Shown one piece after another: positions 1 through 7,008 of a DNA stretch of 9,016 nt (the stretch's first letter is position 1; the number at the start of each line of letters is the position of its first letter). Both the position numbers and the translations under genes were made by a program. Below the pieces are notes generated by a model. It was not told where the DNA came from, made no database searches, and saw only the letters and a list, made by a program, of their open reading frames with translations. The stretch comes from Treponema sp. (lineage in GTDB: Bacteria; Spirochaetota; Spirochaetia; Treponematales; Treponemataceae). The stretch covers positions 1 through 9,016 of the forward strand of contig JAGADS010000097.1 in the NCBI GenBank assembly GCA_017613485.1, given 5' to 3'.

Positions 1-4
1 CAGA

Positions 5-50
5 CCTCCTGATTAATTGCCATTTTAATAATTTATCCTGTAAAAGTCAA
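5..50 (-). promoter_or_regulatory. Strong sigma70-type promoter and Shine-Dalgarno for a gene beyond the left edge
   Basis: Read on the minus strand, TTGACT (50-45) and TAAAAT (27-22) are separated by exactly 17 nt, matching the -35 and -10 consensus with one mismatch each. Transcription would start near position 15. A full AGGAGG ribosome-binding sequence follows at 10-5, so the start codon should lie just outside the window. The promoter sits 21 nt past the mnmE stop codon, so the next gene can be expressed independently of the mnmE operon. The identity of that gene cannot be seen. Motifs are read directly; activity is inferred. Confidence 0.7.
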
Positions 51-71
51 ACACTACCTTTGGAGAGCTGT

Positions 72-1448
72 TTATTTTCCTACGCAGAAATTGTTGAATA
101 TGCTTTCAAGGATATCGTCGGCGCTTACCTCACCGGTTACTACACCCAATGAATCAAGGCTGTCCTCCAGATCCTGAACAACGGCATCCATCGCAAGTCC
201 GCTCTCCGCAACATTAAGGGCATGGTTTACACGCTCAAGCGCTTCCACAACGGAATCCTTCTGCCTTTCACTTCCCAGGGCCGCACCACTCCGATTTGAA
301 CTTTCATCAAGCTCAAGAAGCTCCTTTACCGCCTTTGCCAGAACCCCGGTTCCATCTCCTGTCCTTGCAGAAACCGAAGCAGCTTTTTTCCACGGTCCTT
401 TTTCCGGCATGGGAAGAGTCTTCTCTGAATCGCATTTATTCCACACAAGAATCACAGGAAGATTGCCTGCATTCTCCATAAAGGAAAGGTCATCGTCTGT
501 AAGTCCCACAGTAGAGTCCACAAGATAAAGAATCAGGTCGGCATCCTTACTCAAATCCTTTGTGCGCTCAACTCCGGCCGCCTCTATCACATCATCTGTT
601 TTCCTGAGTCCCGCAGTGTCAAAGATTCTAGCAGGGAGTCCGTCAAAGCTTACCCATGACTCAAGCCAGTCACGAGTGGTTCCCTCAATATCGCTTACTA
701 TCGCACGGTCTTCCTTTAAGAGTGAGTTGAACAGGCTGGATTTTCCTGCATTGGTTTTTCCGCACAAAACAACACGGAGTCCGTCCTGATAAAGCTTCTC
801 GTTTTTCCATGATGCCACAAGAACCTCAAGGCGTTTTTTTGCCTCCTGCAAAAGCGAGTCATCAAATGTGTCGCTGATGTTCTCCTCATCCTCGGGATAT
901 TCAATCTCAACTTCAATCTGGGCAATGGAATCCACTATCATTTTTTTGATTGAATTGATTTCCTCAAAAAGATTTCCCTGAAGCCGCCCAAGAGCACGGT
1001 TCCTTGACTCATCTGTCTTGCTGTCGATTATCTCTTTTACAGCCTCTGCACGGGTAAGATCAGTCTTTCCGTTTATGAATGCCCTGAACGTGAACTCTCC
1101 CTTTTCCGCCTGCCTGAATCCTGAGTGCAGAAGAAGCTCCAGCACTGACTTTACAACCGCAACTCCGCCGTGACAGTAGACCTCCACCATGTCCTCGCCG
1201 GTAAACGATTTTGGCCCATGATAGACACCGAGCATCACCTGATCGATTTTCTTATCACCTTGAACAATCCAGCCGTAGACAAGAGAGTTGGGAGATGCAG
1301 AGAGGAGTTTTTTTGGATTTGAAAATATTTCAGAAATGAGTTTTATACAGCCTTCACCGCTTGTACGGACGATTCCTATAGCAGCAGGTGCAAGTGATGT
1401 CGCTATTGCCGCTATAGGTTCATTCGGGGTGTAGCCCAGATTTGTCAT
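72..1448 (-). CDS. mnmE: tRNA uridine-5-carboxymethylaminomethyl modification GTPase MnmE (TrmE)
   Basis: MnmE works with MnmG in the cytoplasm to modify the C5 position of wobble uridine 34 in a subset of tRNAs, using GTP, a folate one-carbon donor and glycine or ammonium. The 458-aa protein has the usual family length. Residues about 10-125 form the folate-binding N-terminal domain (IAAIATSLAPAAIGIVR). The G domain inserted in the helical domain shows G1 GKTNAGKSS (230-238; N233 is at the potassium-coordinating position), G2 GTTRD (256-260), G3 DTAG (277-280) and G4 NKCD (337-340). The C-terminus is FCVGK, carrying the catalytic cysteine (C455) of the family motif. It starts 4 nt after the stop of the DUF4015 gene with no strong Shine-Dalgarno, suggesting translational coupling and operon membership. 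No mnmG is present in the window. No terminator is visible after it. Confidence 0.97.
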   Translation of the reverse strand: MTNLGYTPNEPIAAIATSLAPAAIGIVRTSGEGCIKLISEIFSNPKKLLSASPNSLVYGWIVQGDKKIDQVMLGVYHGPKSFTGEDMVEVYCHGGVAVVKSVLELLLHSGFRQAEKGEFTFRAFINGKTDLTRAEAVKEIIDSKTDESRNRALGRLQGNLFEEINSIKKMIVDSIAQIEVEIEYPEDEENISDTFDDSLLQEAKKRLEVLVASWKNEKLYQDGLRVVLCGKTNAGKSSLFNSLLKEDRAIVSDIEGTTRDWLESWVSFDGLPARIFDTAGLRKTDDVIEAAGVERTKDLSKDADLILYLVDSTVGLTDDDLSFMENAGNLPVILVWNKCDSEKTLPMPEKGPWKKAASVSARTGDGTGVLAKAVKELLELDESSNRSGAALGSERQKDSVVEALERVNHALNVAESGLAMDAVVQDLEDSLDSLGVVTGEVSADDILESIFNNFCVGK

Positions 1449-1452
1449 CTGC

Positions 1453-3843
1453 TTATTTTGTCCCGCCGTTCACACTAAGGAGCATTGCGGAATTTCCCTT
1501 TTTGTCCTGTGTGTCATAGGCATCCGGAACAGGATAGAGTACAGAGTTGAATATGCTTATCATGTCATCGTCCCTGTCTGGTGCAGATGCAATTGGGGTC
1601 CTCTTTATGTTAGTGTTGCTTTCGCGTAATTCAGGACTTGAGCTGAATGCAGGAAGCTTGTACTGCAGGTCTGCCTCGTTTGCCTTCCATGGAGAAGGAG
1701 CATCACACGGATCAGGACTTATGTCATCATACATTCCGCCAGAATTGTTCCAGTACATGTAACCGCGGTTCACGGAATCCCTTACACCGAATATCTCGCG
1801 CTTTACGTAGTTCTTGTCGTAGTATGTGCGGTCGTAGCGTACACCCATGTAGAATGCCTGAACCCAGGGTCGCACGATTATACGGTTGCGTCCGATAACC
1901 ATGTTGCGGTATGTTCCGTAGAAGTAGATGCGGTATGGGCGTTCAACTACAGGCGTTGACTCAAGAAAGTTCTGCTCAAAGTGTGACGGATAGAACATTG
2001 GACAGATGATGTCAACGTATTCAGAAAGCATCTCTACATCCTGACCTGTACGTGTTCCGCTCCTGTACCAGCCGTTAGCTCCGTAAATGTCGATTCCAAT
2101 CGGGGCATCTATATTTTTTCTTGCATAGGAAAGGAAAGACATGATTGCAGATTCCTTGTCCATTCCCTTTTCCTTCCATCTGTAGGAGGCACTTCCAAGA
2201 TTAAGGCCGTCGGTTGGGAAACGGATATAGTCAAACTGAACCTCGTCAAATCCACGCTGAATCAGTTCCTTTGCAATCTCCACATTGTATTCCCAGACTT
2301 CCTCGCAATACGGGTCAACCCAGTTCTCGTCGTATAAAGTTCCGCTTGAGTCTTTTGTTCCGACCCATGCTTTTCCGGTATTGTAGTTCCATACGGCATA
2401 TTTACCGCCTGCATACTCAGAAAGATGCTTGTCCTTGAACACAACGATACGTGCAACAAGATACACGTCATCCTTCTTGAACTCTGAGACAAACTGCTCT
2501 ACGTCCATCTTATATGCGGAGACATAGCCTTTCTTCTTTAAAAGCTCAGAGTTAGGCGTGAACCTGAGGACACCGTAATCGTCCTTCATGTCAACGACAA
2601 CTGCATTGAGCTTGTTGTTCTTTACGATATTCTTGTATTTGGTGATTCCGGTCATGTTGCGGACCTGGTATGCGGAAATGTAGACTGCCTTTTTGTCGGT
2701 TGCAGTCTCTCCGTATTTGCTCAGGGAGATATCAGGCTGCAGCATCCAAAGCTCATTCAACTGAACAGGCTGTGAAAGACCGTCACGCTTTGCAGGAACA
2801 TAGGCGGCATTTACGTTTCCTTCTGCAAGATAGAGCTGTTTTTTCCATGTTCCATATTCTTTGGGCATGGCTTCCTCGCTTCCACCTGCAAGGGAAATTG
2901 ACTTAACCTCACCAAGCATCACAAAATAAAGTGAGTTTCCAACCTGGCACAAGCTGTCGATTGACTCGGCCTGACCTTTTCCTGAATAGATTACATCTGC
3001 CTTTTTGTTCTTCCAGTCAAAATGATAGATTTTAGGCATGTAGCTGTTGGCACAGTAAATCTCGACATAAAGCTTTCCGCTTGAATCGCTGCATAAAACA
3101 GGAAGGATATCGCTTACTTCATCCGGCTGCGTAAGACTTGGGAGGAAACCGAATCCCTTGGACACATCGTTCCAGGTGGCTCCATTGTCCGGGTAGCAGT
3201 AAGAGAATCCATAAATTGAATGTGACATGAAAACGGTGAGCTTTGTTGACTGAATGCTTCCGTCTGATGCGTAGACAGGCATGTGGGCAACGGCGGCTGC
3301 CTTTATTCCGGCAGTATATTTGCTTGTTGAGCTGAGCGAAGTCCATTTTGCTCCGCCATCACGCGTAATGTAAACGGCATCCTTTGTGGCAGTGACCAGA
3401 ATGTTCTGATCAAGAGGATCCACACAAAGGTCCTTTAAGAGCTGGCTTTGATTTACTAAGGTCTTTTTACCGTCGGCATATTCCTTTATCGTAAGAACAG
3501 GAAGTCCGTTGTTGCATTCCGTAAAGCTGATAAGGTCATAGGAAGAGACAATTCCCTTTGAAGTAACGAAATACCACTTTGTTACCTCTTTTGAATCGAC
3601 AGTGACCTGGGTTTTAAGGATTTTTGTTACCTTACCCTCAGTCCATAGAGCCGATGCCTGACCTTTGGATGATATCTGATAGAGACCTGAGTCTGTTCCC
3701 ACCAGATATGGCTCGGATGTGTCATCTGATTTTGACGGAGAAGTTTCCGGCAACCTGTATAATGGCTTGGTCTGAGCGGCAAGACAGCTTACCGTCAGAA
3801 AACTAAACAAAAGAATAAATAGTCTACGCATATCTATAGACAT
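1453..3843 (-). CDS. Exported DUF4015-type putative glycoside hydrolase with N-terminal Asp-box (BNR-like) region
   Basis: The 796-aa protein begins with a signal peptide: basic MRR at 5-7, a hydrophobic stretch to about 19, then SCLAAQ. Cys20 could make it a lipoprotein, but the lipobox is poor, so signal peptidase I cleavage near residues 22-24 is also possible. Residues about 40-370 look like a beta-rich propeller and contain two Asp-box motifs, TRDGGAKW (160-167) and YPDNGATW (217-224). Residues about 385-705 match the DUF4015 (PF13200) putative TIM-barrel glycosidase family, with VVVDMKDDYG (415-424) and the hallmark GFDEVQFDYIRFP (531-543; E534 and D538 are candidate catalytic acids), then GIDIYG (583-588). 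The Ser/Asp-rich tail beyond about 715 looks disordered. The substrate is unknown; a cell-wall or host glycan is a guess. It lies 7 nt after a 69-aa gene and 4 nt before mnmE. Neither Met1 nor Met5 (3831) has a clear Shine-Dalgarno, so the start could be either. Confidence 0.88.
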   Translation of the reverse strand: MSIDMRRLFILLFSFLTVSCLAAQTKPLYRLPETSPSKSDDTSEPYLVGTDSGLYQISSKGQASALWTEGKVTKILKTQVTVDSKEVTKWYFVTSKGIVSSYDLISFTECNNGLPVLTIKEYADGKKTLVNQSQLLKDLCVDPLDQNILVTATKDAVYITRDGGAKWTSLSSTSKYTAGIKAAAVAHMPVYASDGSIQSTKLTVFMSHSIYGFSYCYPDNGATWNDVSKGFGFLPSLTQPDEVSDILPVLCSDSSGKLYVEIYCANSYMPKIYHFDWKNKKADVIYSGKGQAESIDSLCQVGNSLYFVMLGEVKSISLAGGSEEAMPKEYGTWKKQLYLAEGNVNAAYVPAKRDGLSQPVQLNELWMLQPDISLSKYGETATDKKAVYISAYQVRNMTGITKYKNIVKNNKLNAVVVDMKDDYGVLRFTPNSELLKKKGYVSAYKMDVEQFVSEFKKDDVYLVARIVVFKDKHLSEYAGGKYAVWNYNTGKAWVGTKDSSGTLYDENWVDPYCEEVWEYNVEIAKELIQRGFDEVQFDYIRFPTDGLNLGSASYRWKEKGMDKESAIMSFLSYARKNIDAPIGIDIYGANGWYRSGTRTGQDVEMLSEYVDIICPMFYPSHFEQNFLESTPVVERPYRIYFYGTYRNMVIGRNRIIVRPWVQAFYMGVRYDRTYYDKNYVKREIFGVRDSVNRGYMYWNNSGGMYDDISPDPCDAPSPWKANEADLQYKLPAFSSSPELRESNTNIKRTPIASAPDRDDDMISIFNSVLYPVPDAYDTQDKKGNSAMLLSVNGGTK

Positions 3844-3850
3844 CGGAATT

Positions 3851-4060
3851 TTATGCGAGTTCTTGAACTGTAAACTGAGCCCTGGCCTTATTTATTGCAT
3901 CAGAATCAAGTTCCTGAGCAGAACTGTCGCGGATAAAGCAGTCAAGGAAATAGAAAGCATCCTCACGTGAGCGCCAGACAGCTTTTTTCGCATCCTCAAC
4001 CGGCTTAAAGTCAAAGTCCACACTCTTTCCTGATTTTGAATCTATGATACAGTAGTTCAT
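3851..4060 (-). CDS. Small orphan protein, first gene of the DUF4015-mnmE operon
   Basis: This encodes a 69-aa soluble, acidic protein beginning MNYCIIDSKS, with no signal peptide, membrane segment or family I recognise. The frame is open further upstream to an ATG at 4109-4111, but I place the start at 4058-4060 for two reasons. A GGGGGA Shine-Dalgarno (4073-4068) lies 7 nt upstream of it. A consensus promoter (-35 4111-4106, -10 4088-4083) overlaps the longer start, so that ATG would not be on the transcript. The middle of the protein (about 20-45) is rich in charged and aromatic residues (KKAVWRSREDAFYFLDCF) and probably helical. It is followed after 7 nt by the DUF4015 gene. Being first in an operon under a good promoter argues that it is real. 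Function unknown. Confidence 0.75.
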   Translation of the reverse strand: MNYCIIDSKSGKSVDFDFKPVEDAKKAVWRSREDAFYFLDCFIRDSSAQELDSDAINKARAQFTVQELA

Positions 4061-4082
4061 GTTGAAATCCCCCAATAACCTC

Positions 4083-4111
4083 ATTATACCGCAACACGGA
4101 TAAATAGGCAA
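4083..4111 (-). promoter_or_regulatory. Promoter of the 69-aa gene / DUF4015 / mnmE operon
   Basis: On the minus strand TTGCCT (4111-4106) and a perfect TATAAT (4088-4083) are spaced by 17 nt. Predicted initiation near 4076 leaves a leader of about 16 nt that carries GGGGGA directly before the ATG at 4060. No other promoter is evident before the next two genes, whose gaps are 7 and 4 nt, so it probably drives all three. Confidence 0.78.
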
Positions 4112-4151
4112 GTCGCAAGCTGGAGCACTCCCCTGTAAAAATCAAATGGTG

Positions 4152-4180
4152 TTGTTGTAACTTTCCCTATATGTTATAAT
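4152..4180 (+). promoter_or_regulatory. Promoter of the SUMF1-protein / zinc-ribbon gene pair
   Basis: TTGTTG (4152-4157) and TATAAT (4175-4180) are spaced by 17 nt, and the -10 is preceded by TGT (4172-4174), an extended -10 element. Predicted initiation near 4187 puts the AGGA Shine-Dalgarno (4191-4194) only a few bases into the transcript and the ATG at 4205. It faces away from the operon promoter at 4083-4111, with 40 bp between the two -35 boxes. Confidence 0.75.
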
Positions 4181-4204
4181 TTATATATTTAGGACGGTGG
4201 ACTG

Positions 4205-5389
4205 ATGAAAAAGACCCTTATTGCTTTGTTTTCTATTTTTATTTCACTTGCAGCTTTACCCGCACAGGAAGAGGCGGAGGACCGTTTAGGAAAACTCTAT
4301 TCCATCATGGACGATGACAACTTTGTACTTCTGGTTCATTCCAGGAGCGGATTTGCGATTTCCAAGACCGAAGTAACCCAGGAACTATATGAATTGATCA
4401 TGGGAAAAAATCCTTCCAACTTTCAGGGCGAGAAACTTCCTGTGGAAAATGTCTCCTATTATGATGCACTGGTTTTCTGCAATCTTTTGAGCATGGAGAT
4501 GGATCTTGAGCCAGTTTACAGTGTGAACGGTATTACGGATCCAGGACTTTGGGACAGCCTGGAAAGCGGCGATTGGTATGGACTTAACATGTCTCCGGTT
4601 GCAACAGGATACAGGCTTCCCACCAAGGAAGAATGGCTTTTTGCGGCAAGAGGCGGTTCAGAGAAGACAAATAACATCTATGTTGGTGGCGATGAAGTTG
4701 ATGAGCTTGCATGGTACAGCGTAAACAGCGATCACTCCACTCATGAAGCTGGAATTAAGGACCCGAATGAAATCGGAGTCTATGATATGAACGGCAATGT
4801 CTGGGAATGGTGCTGGGATGGTGCGTCAAAACTCAGGCCAAATAAATTCATCGTGGGTGGCGGATATGACACAAGCAAAAACGGAACGACACTTGCAAAC
4901 TGTGTATCTGAACAGATTCCGACAACAAAGAGCCCGAACACAGGATTAAGGATTGTCCGTGGAATGAATGACGATGAGATCAAGGCAGAGCAAAAAAAGG
5001 CAGAGCGTGAGGCATCCGCAAAATCTGTTCCACCTCTGTTCAAGGCAGGAAGGTCACAGTATCCTGTAAGTCAGTGGCTGTGGTATTACGTGATGAAGGA
5101 TACACCGCTTCTGTTTACCGACGACTATGCCCCGATTTATAACATCAGCTATTATCAGGCGATTGTATTCTGCAACAGGCTCAGCAAGATTTGCGGCAGG
5201 ACTCCTGTTTACGAGATGAACAAAAGCAACAATCCCAATGACTGGGGAACAATACCGACATCTTCCGACAAAAAATGGGACAAAATCTCCATTAACAAAA
5301 AGGCAAACGGATATGTGCTGGAAGTCACCAAGGCAAAGGATTTTTCTGCCACAGAGGGAAAGGGCTTCTACATCCGTGTGGCAAATTAG
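4205..5389 (+). CDS. Exported SUMF1/FGE-fold protein with a degenerate second half-copy
   Basis: The 394-aa protein starts with a clear signal peptide (MKKTLIALF..., hydrophobic to about 18, cleavage near A20-Q21 in ALPAQ), so it should be exported. Residues about 50-254 form a formylglycine-generating-enzyme/SUMF1 (C-type-lectin-like) domain: ISKTEVTQELYELIMGKNPS (52-71), NVSYYDALVFCNLLS (82-96), GYRLPTKEEWLFAARGG (135-151), YDMNGNVWEW (193-202), VGGGYD (217-222) and GLRIVRG (247-253). A charged Lys/Glu linker (256-275) leads into residues 284-370, which repeat the first half of the domain, and the end GFYIRVAN mimics the terminal strand. The two-cysteine active site of true FGEs is not complete: C233 may occupy one position and the other lacks Cys. 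A structural or ligand-binding role, with no catalysis, is therefore more likely. The next gene begins at its stop codon, forming an operon. Confidence 0.88.
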   Translation: MKKTLIALFSIFISLAALPAQEEAEDRLGKLYSIMDDDNFVLLVHSRSGFAISKTEVTQELYELIMGKNPSNFQGEKLPVENVSYYDALVFCNLLSMEMDLEPVYSVNGITDPGLWDSLESGDWYGLNMSPVATGYRLPTKEEWLFAARGGSEKTNNIYVGGDEVDELAWYSVNSDHSTHEAGIKDPNEIGVYDMNGNVWEWCWDGASKLRPNKFIVGGGYDTSKNGTTLANCVSEQIPTTKSPNTGLRIVRGMNDDEIKAEQKKAEREASAKSVPPLFKAGRSQYPVSQWLWYYVMKDTPLLFTDDYAPIYNISYYQAIVFCNRLSKICGRTPVYEMNKSNNPNDWGTIPTSSDKKWDKISINKKANGYVLEVTKAKDFSATEGKGFYIRVAN

Positions 5390-5398
5390 GTGAGCACG

Positions 5399-5836
5399 AT
5401 GCCAAGGTGGTTCGTTTATTTCCTGATATTCGCTGTCGTCCTGTTTTTCATCTGGCTCATGCTGTGGATAATCAAATGGCAGAACACAAGGTCAAAAACA
5501 GTAAGGCAGCAGAAACTTGTCAAGCGTACACGTGAAAATGCGGCGGCACAGGGTCTTTTAATCAGCTGTCCTGTATGCAATACTCCGCTTCCCAAGGGTG
5601 TCGATTTATACAGCAGGGTTTACCGGCCGATGAATGTTCCCCACCAGCTTTGCATCATAATGGGGTGTCCTCACTGCTATCCTAAAATGGAACCGGGATT
5701 AAAAAGGGAATGTCCTGTATGCCACAAGGAAGTTCCTCAGGAAGGACACCTGGTTGCACGCCTCTTCAATTATGCTGACGGGAAAAAACATGTTGCAGTA
5801 ACAGGCTGTGACAATTGCTGCAAAGGCTCAAGCTGA
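5399..5836 (+). CDS. One-helix membrane protein with two tandem zinc ribbons
   Basis: The 145-aa protein has a long N-terminal hydrophobic segment (about 4-25, very Trp/Phe-rich), a basic juxtamembrane stretch (26-47), and then two similar zinc-ribbon units. Unit 1 has CPVC (57-60) and GCPHC (89-93); unit 2 has CPVC (105-108) and GCDNC (136-140). In both the first knuckle is followed by a Pro...Gly loop and a Leu-x-x-Arg strand, indicating internal duplication. The four CxxC pairs should bind two Zn ions. The basic flank predicts the ribbons face the cytoplasm. I prefer the ATG at 5399 because AGGTG (5388-5392), overlapping the upstream TAG, lies 6 nt before it. A GTG at 5390, immediately after that stop, would add three residues. 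It is translationally linked to the SUMF1 gene. The family is unknown to me. It ends 6 nt from the convergent glycosyltransferase, with no terminator visible. Confidence 0.82.
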   Translation: MPRWFVYFLIFAVVLFFIWLMLWIIKWQNTRSKTVRQQKLVKRTRENAAAQGLLISCPVCNTPLPKGVDLYSRVYRPMNVPHQLCIIMGCPHCYPKMEPGLKRECPVCHKEVPQEGHLVARLFNYADGKKHVAVTGCDNCCKGSS

Positions 5837-5842
5837 AACCGT

Positions 5843-6982
5843 CTATTTTTCCACTGCATCCCTGAACATCTGTCTTAGCTTTTCTATGGACTTGTGGATG
5901 TCATATTCTTTTCCCATGCCAAGATATCGTGCGGCTTCTTTTTTACGCCTGTCATCGTCAGAAAGCCAATAGTCAATTTTCCTTGCGAGATCCTTGGCGT
6001 TGCATTTCTTGTAAATGCTCTGAGGACTTAATGCAAACTGAGATGTGGCAGTATATCTTCCCTTTGCTATAACAGGAACAAGACCAGTCTGTATGGCTTC
6101 CATGCAAGACATTCCTTCCACCTCGATAATCACACAGTGAATATATAGGGAAGCCTTGGAATATATTTGCTTTAATTCATCCGCATTGCAGAAACAGAAC
6201 ACCGGCGGAGTTTTTAGGATGCCTTTTTTAACCAGTTTATCGGCTTTCTTTTTTAACATCTCTTCTGTAGGTCCACGGCCAGCAAGTACAAGCTTTATTT
6301 TACCGGCATATTTTGAATACTTCATTGCTTTGAGCAGTATTTTCTGTTTCTTTTCAACTGAATAACGTCCTGTCGTAACTACTGTATAGAAACCGTCTTC
6401 CATCTCTTTATGCTCAAGAGGGGCTGTATCTTCATTCAGCATACCGTTGGAGATAACACGGAGCTCAGGCTTGTAATGATACCGTATCAGACGCTCCTTT
6501 ACATTTTCCGTCGGGCACTGGATAATCTTACAGTGATTGAATACAGAATTCCTCCATAAAATCATGGTTGAACAGTTCAGTGAGCGGCTCTTTCTTAAAT
6601 GAACAGAGGCAAAAAGGTTTTCGGGATGAAGGTGATAGGTTCCAGTCAAAGGCTTGTTCTCTTCTTTAGCAATCTGGCACACCATCATCTGAATGACAAA
6701 CGGCTCCTCAAGATGAACGACATCTGCCCATCTTACTGCCTCGGTAATCATATCCCTGTCTGCCTTTGCAAACGAATAGCCCTGCTTGTGCACCAGATCA
6801 TCAAATACAGGAAGATGTGCATCTGGCAAGAGATAGTCAGGTTTTTCTCCGTCTTCCCCCTCTGCAGAAAGAATGCGTACTTCCTCTCCTGCCTCACGAA
6901 GATACTTAACCGTATTTCTGCATGAACCGGCAAGTCCATTTCCTCTAGTAAAAGCATTGTTCATAACAAATAGAATTTTCAT
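5843..6982 (-). CDS. GT4-family (GT-B fold) glycosyltransferase
   Basis: The 379-aa cytoplasmic protein is a retaining GT-B glycosyltransferase of the GT4 type. The N-terminal Rossmann half opens MKILFVMNNAFTRGNGLAGS, with the usual glycine-rich acceptor-side loop, and contains VVHLEEPF (88-95) and GTYHLHPE (114-121). The C-terminal nucleotide-sugar domain has VISNG (176-180), TTGRYSVEKKQKILLKA (203-219), LVLAGRGP (231-238) and the EX7E motif with E287 and E295 (EVEGMSCME). No signal peptide or membrane helix is seen. The donor and acceptor cannot be read from sequence; glycolipid or envelope glycan synthesis is a guess. The frame stays open upstream to 7129 inside the ATPase gene, but the added residues are not GT-like. 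The ATG at 6980-6982 has GGATGG 6 nt upstream, and a plausible promoter lies at 7009-7037. Confidence 0.9.
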   Translation of the reverse strand: MKILFVMNNAFTRGNGLAGSCRNTVKYLREAGEEVRILSAEGEDGEKPDYLLPDAHLPVFDDLVHKQGYSFAKADRDMITEAVRWADVVHLEEPFVIQMMVCQIAKEENKPLTGTYHLHPENLFASVHLRKSRSLNCSTMILWRNSVFNHCKIIQCPTENVKERLIRYHYKPELRVISNGMLNEDTAPLEHKEMEDGFYTVVTTGRYSVEKKQKILLKAMKYSKYAGKIKLVLAGRGPTEEMLKKKADKLVKKGILKTPPVFCFCNADELKQIYSKASLYIHCVIIEVEGMSCMEAIQTGLVPVIAKGRYTATSQFALSPQSIYKKCNAKDLARKIDYWLSDDDRRKKEAARYLGMGKEYDIHKSIEKLRQMFRDAVEK

Positions 6983-7008
6983 AAAATACCATCCAACAAG
7001 AGAACTGG

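Noticed and set aside
1..23. ATG at 23-21 on the minus strand as the start of the next gene
   Set aside because: It overlaps the promoter -10 box and would lie upstream of the predicted transcript start; the AGGAGG at 10-5 points to a start codon outside the window.
1547..3346. Open frames on both strands inside the DUF4015 gene
   Set aside because: They are fully contained in a well-supported gene, lack recognisable domains, and have shadow-like composition rich in Arg, Ser, His and Cys.
4061..4111. Longer start of the small orphan gene (86 aa)
   Set aside because: The promoter -35 overlaps this ATG and the -10 lies inside the extension, so it would not be transcribed; the start at 4060 has a strong Shine-Dalgarno.
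5817..5860. Possible terminator between the convergent zinc-ribbon and glycosyltransferase genes
   Set aside because: There is a TTTTT run near 5846 and a short GCT-CA-AGC palindrome, but no stem long enough to support termination on either strand.
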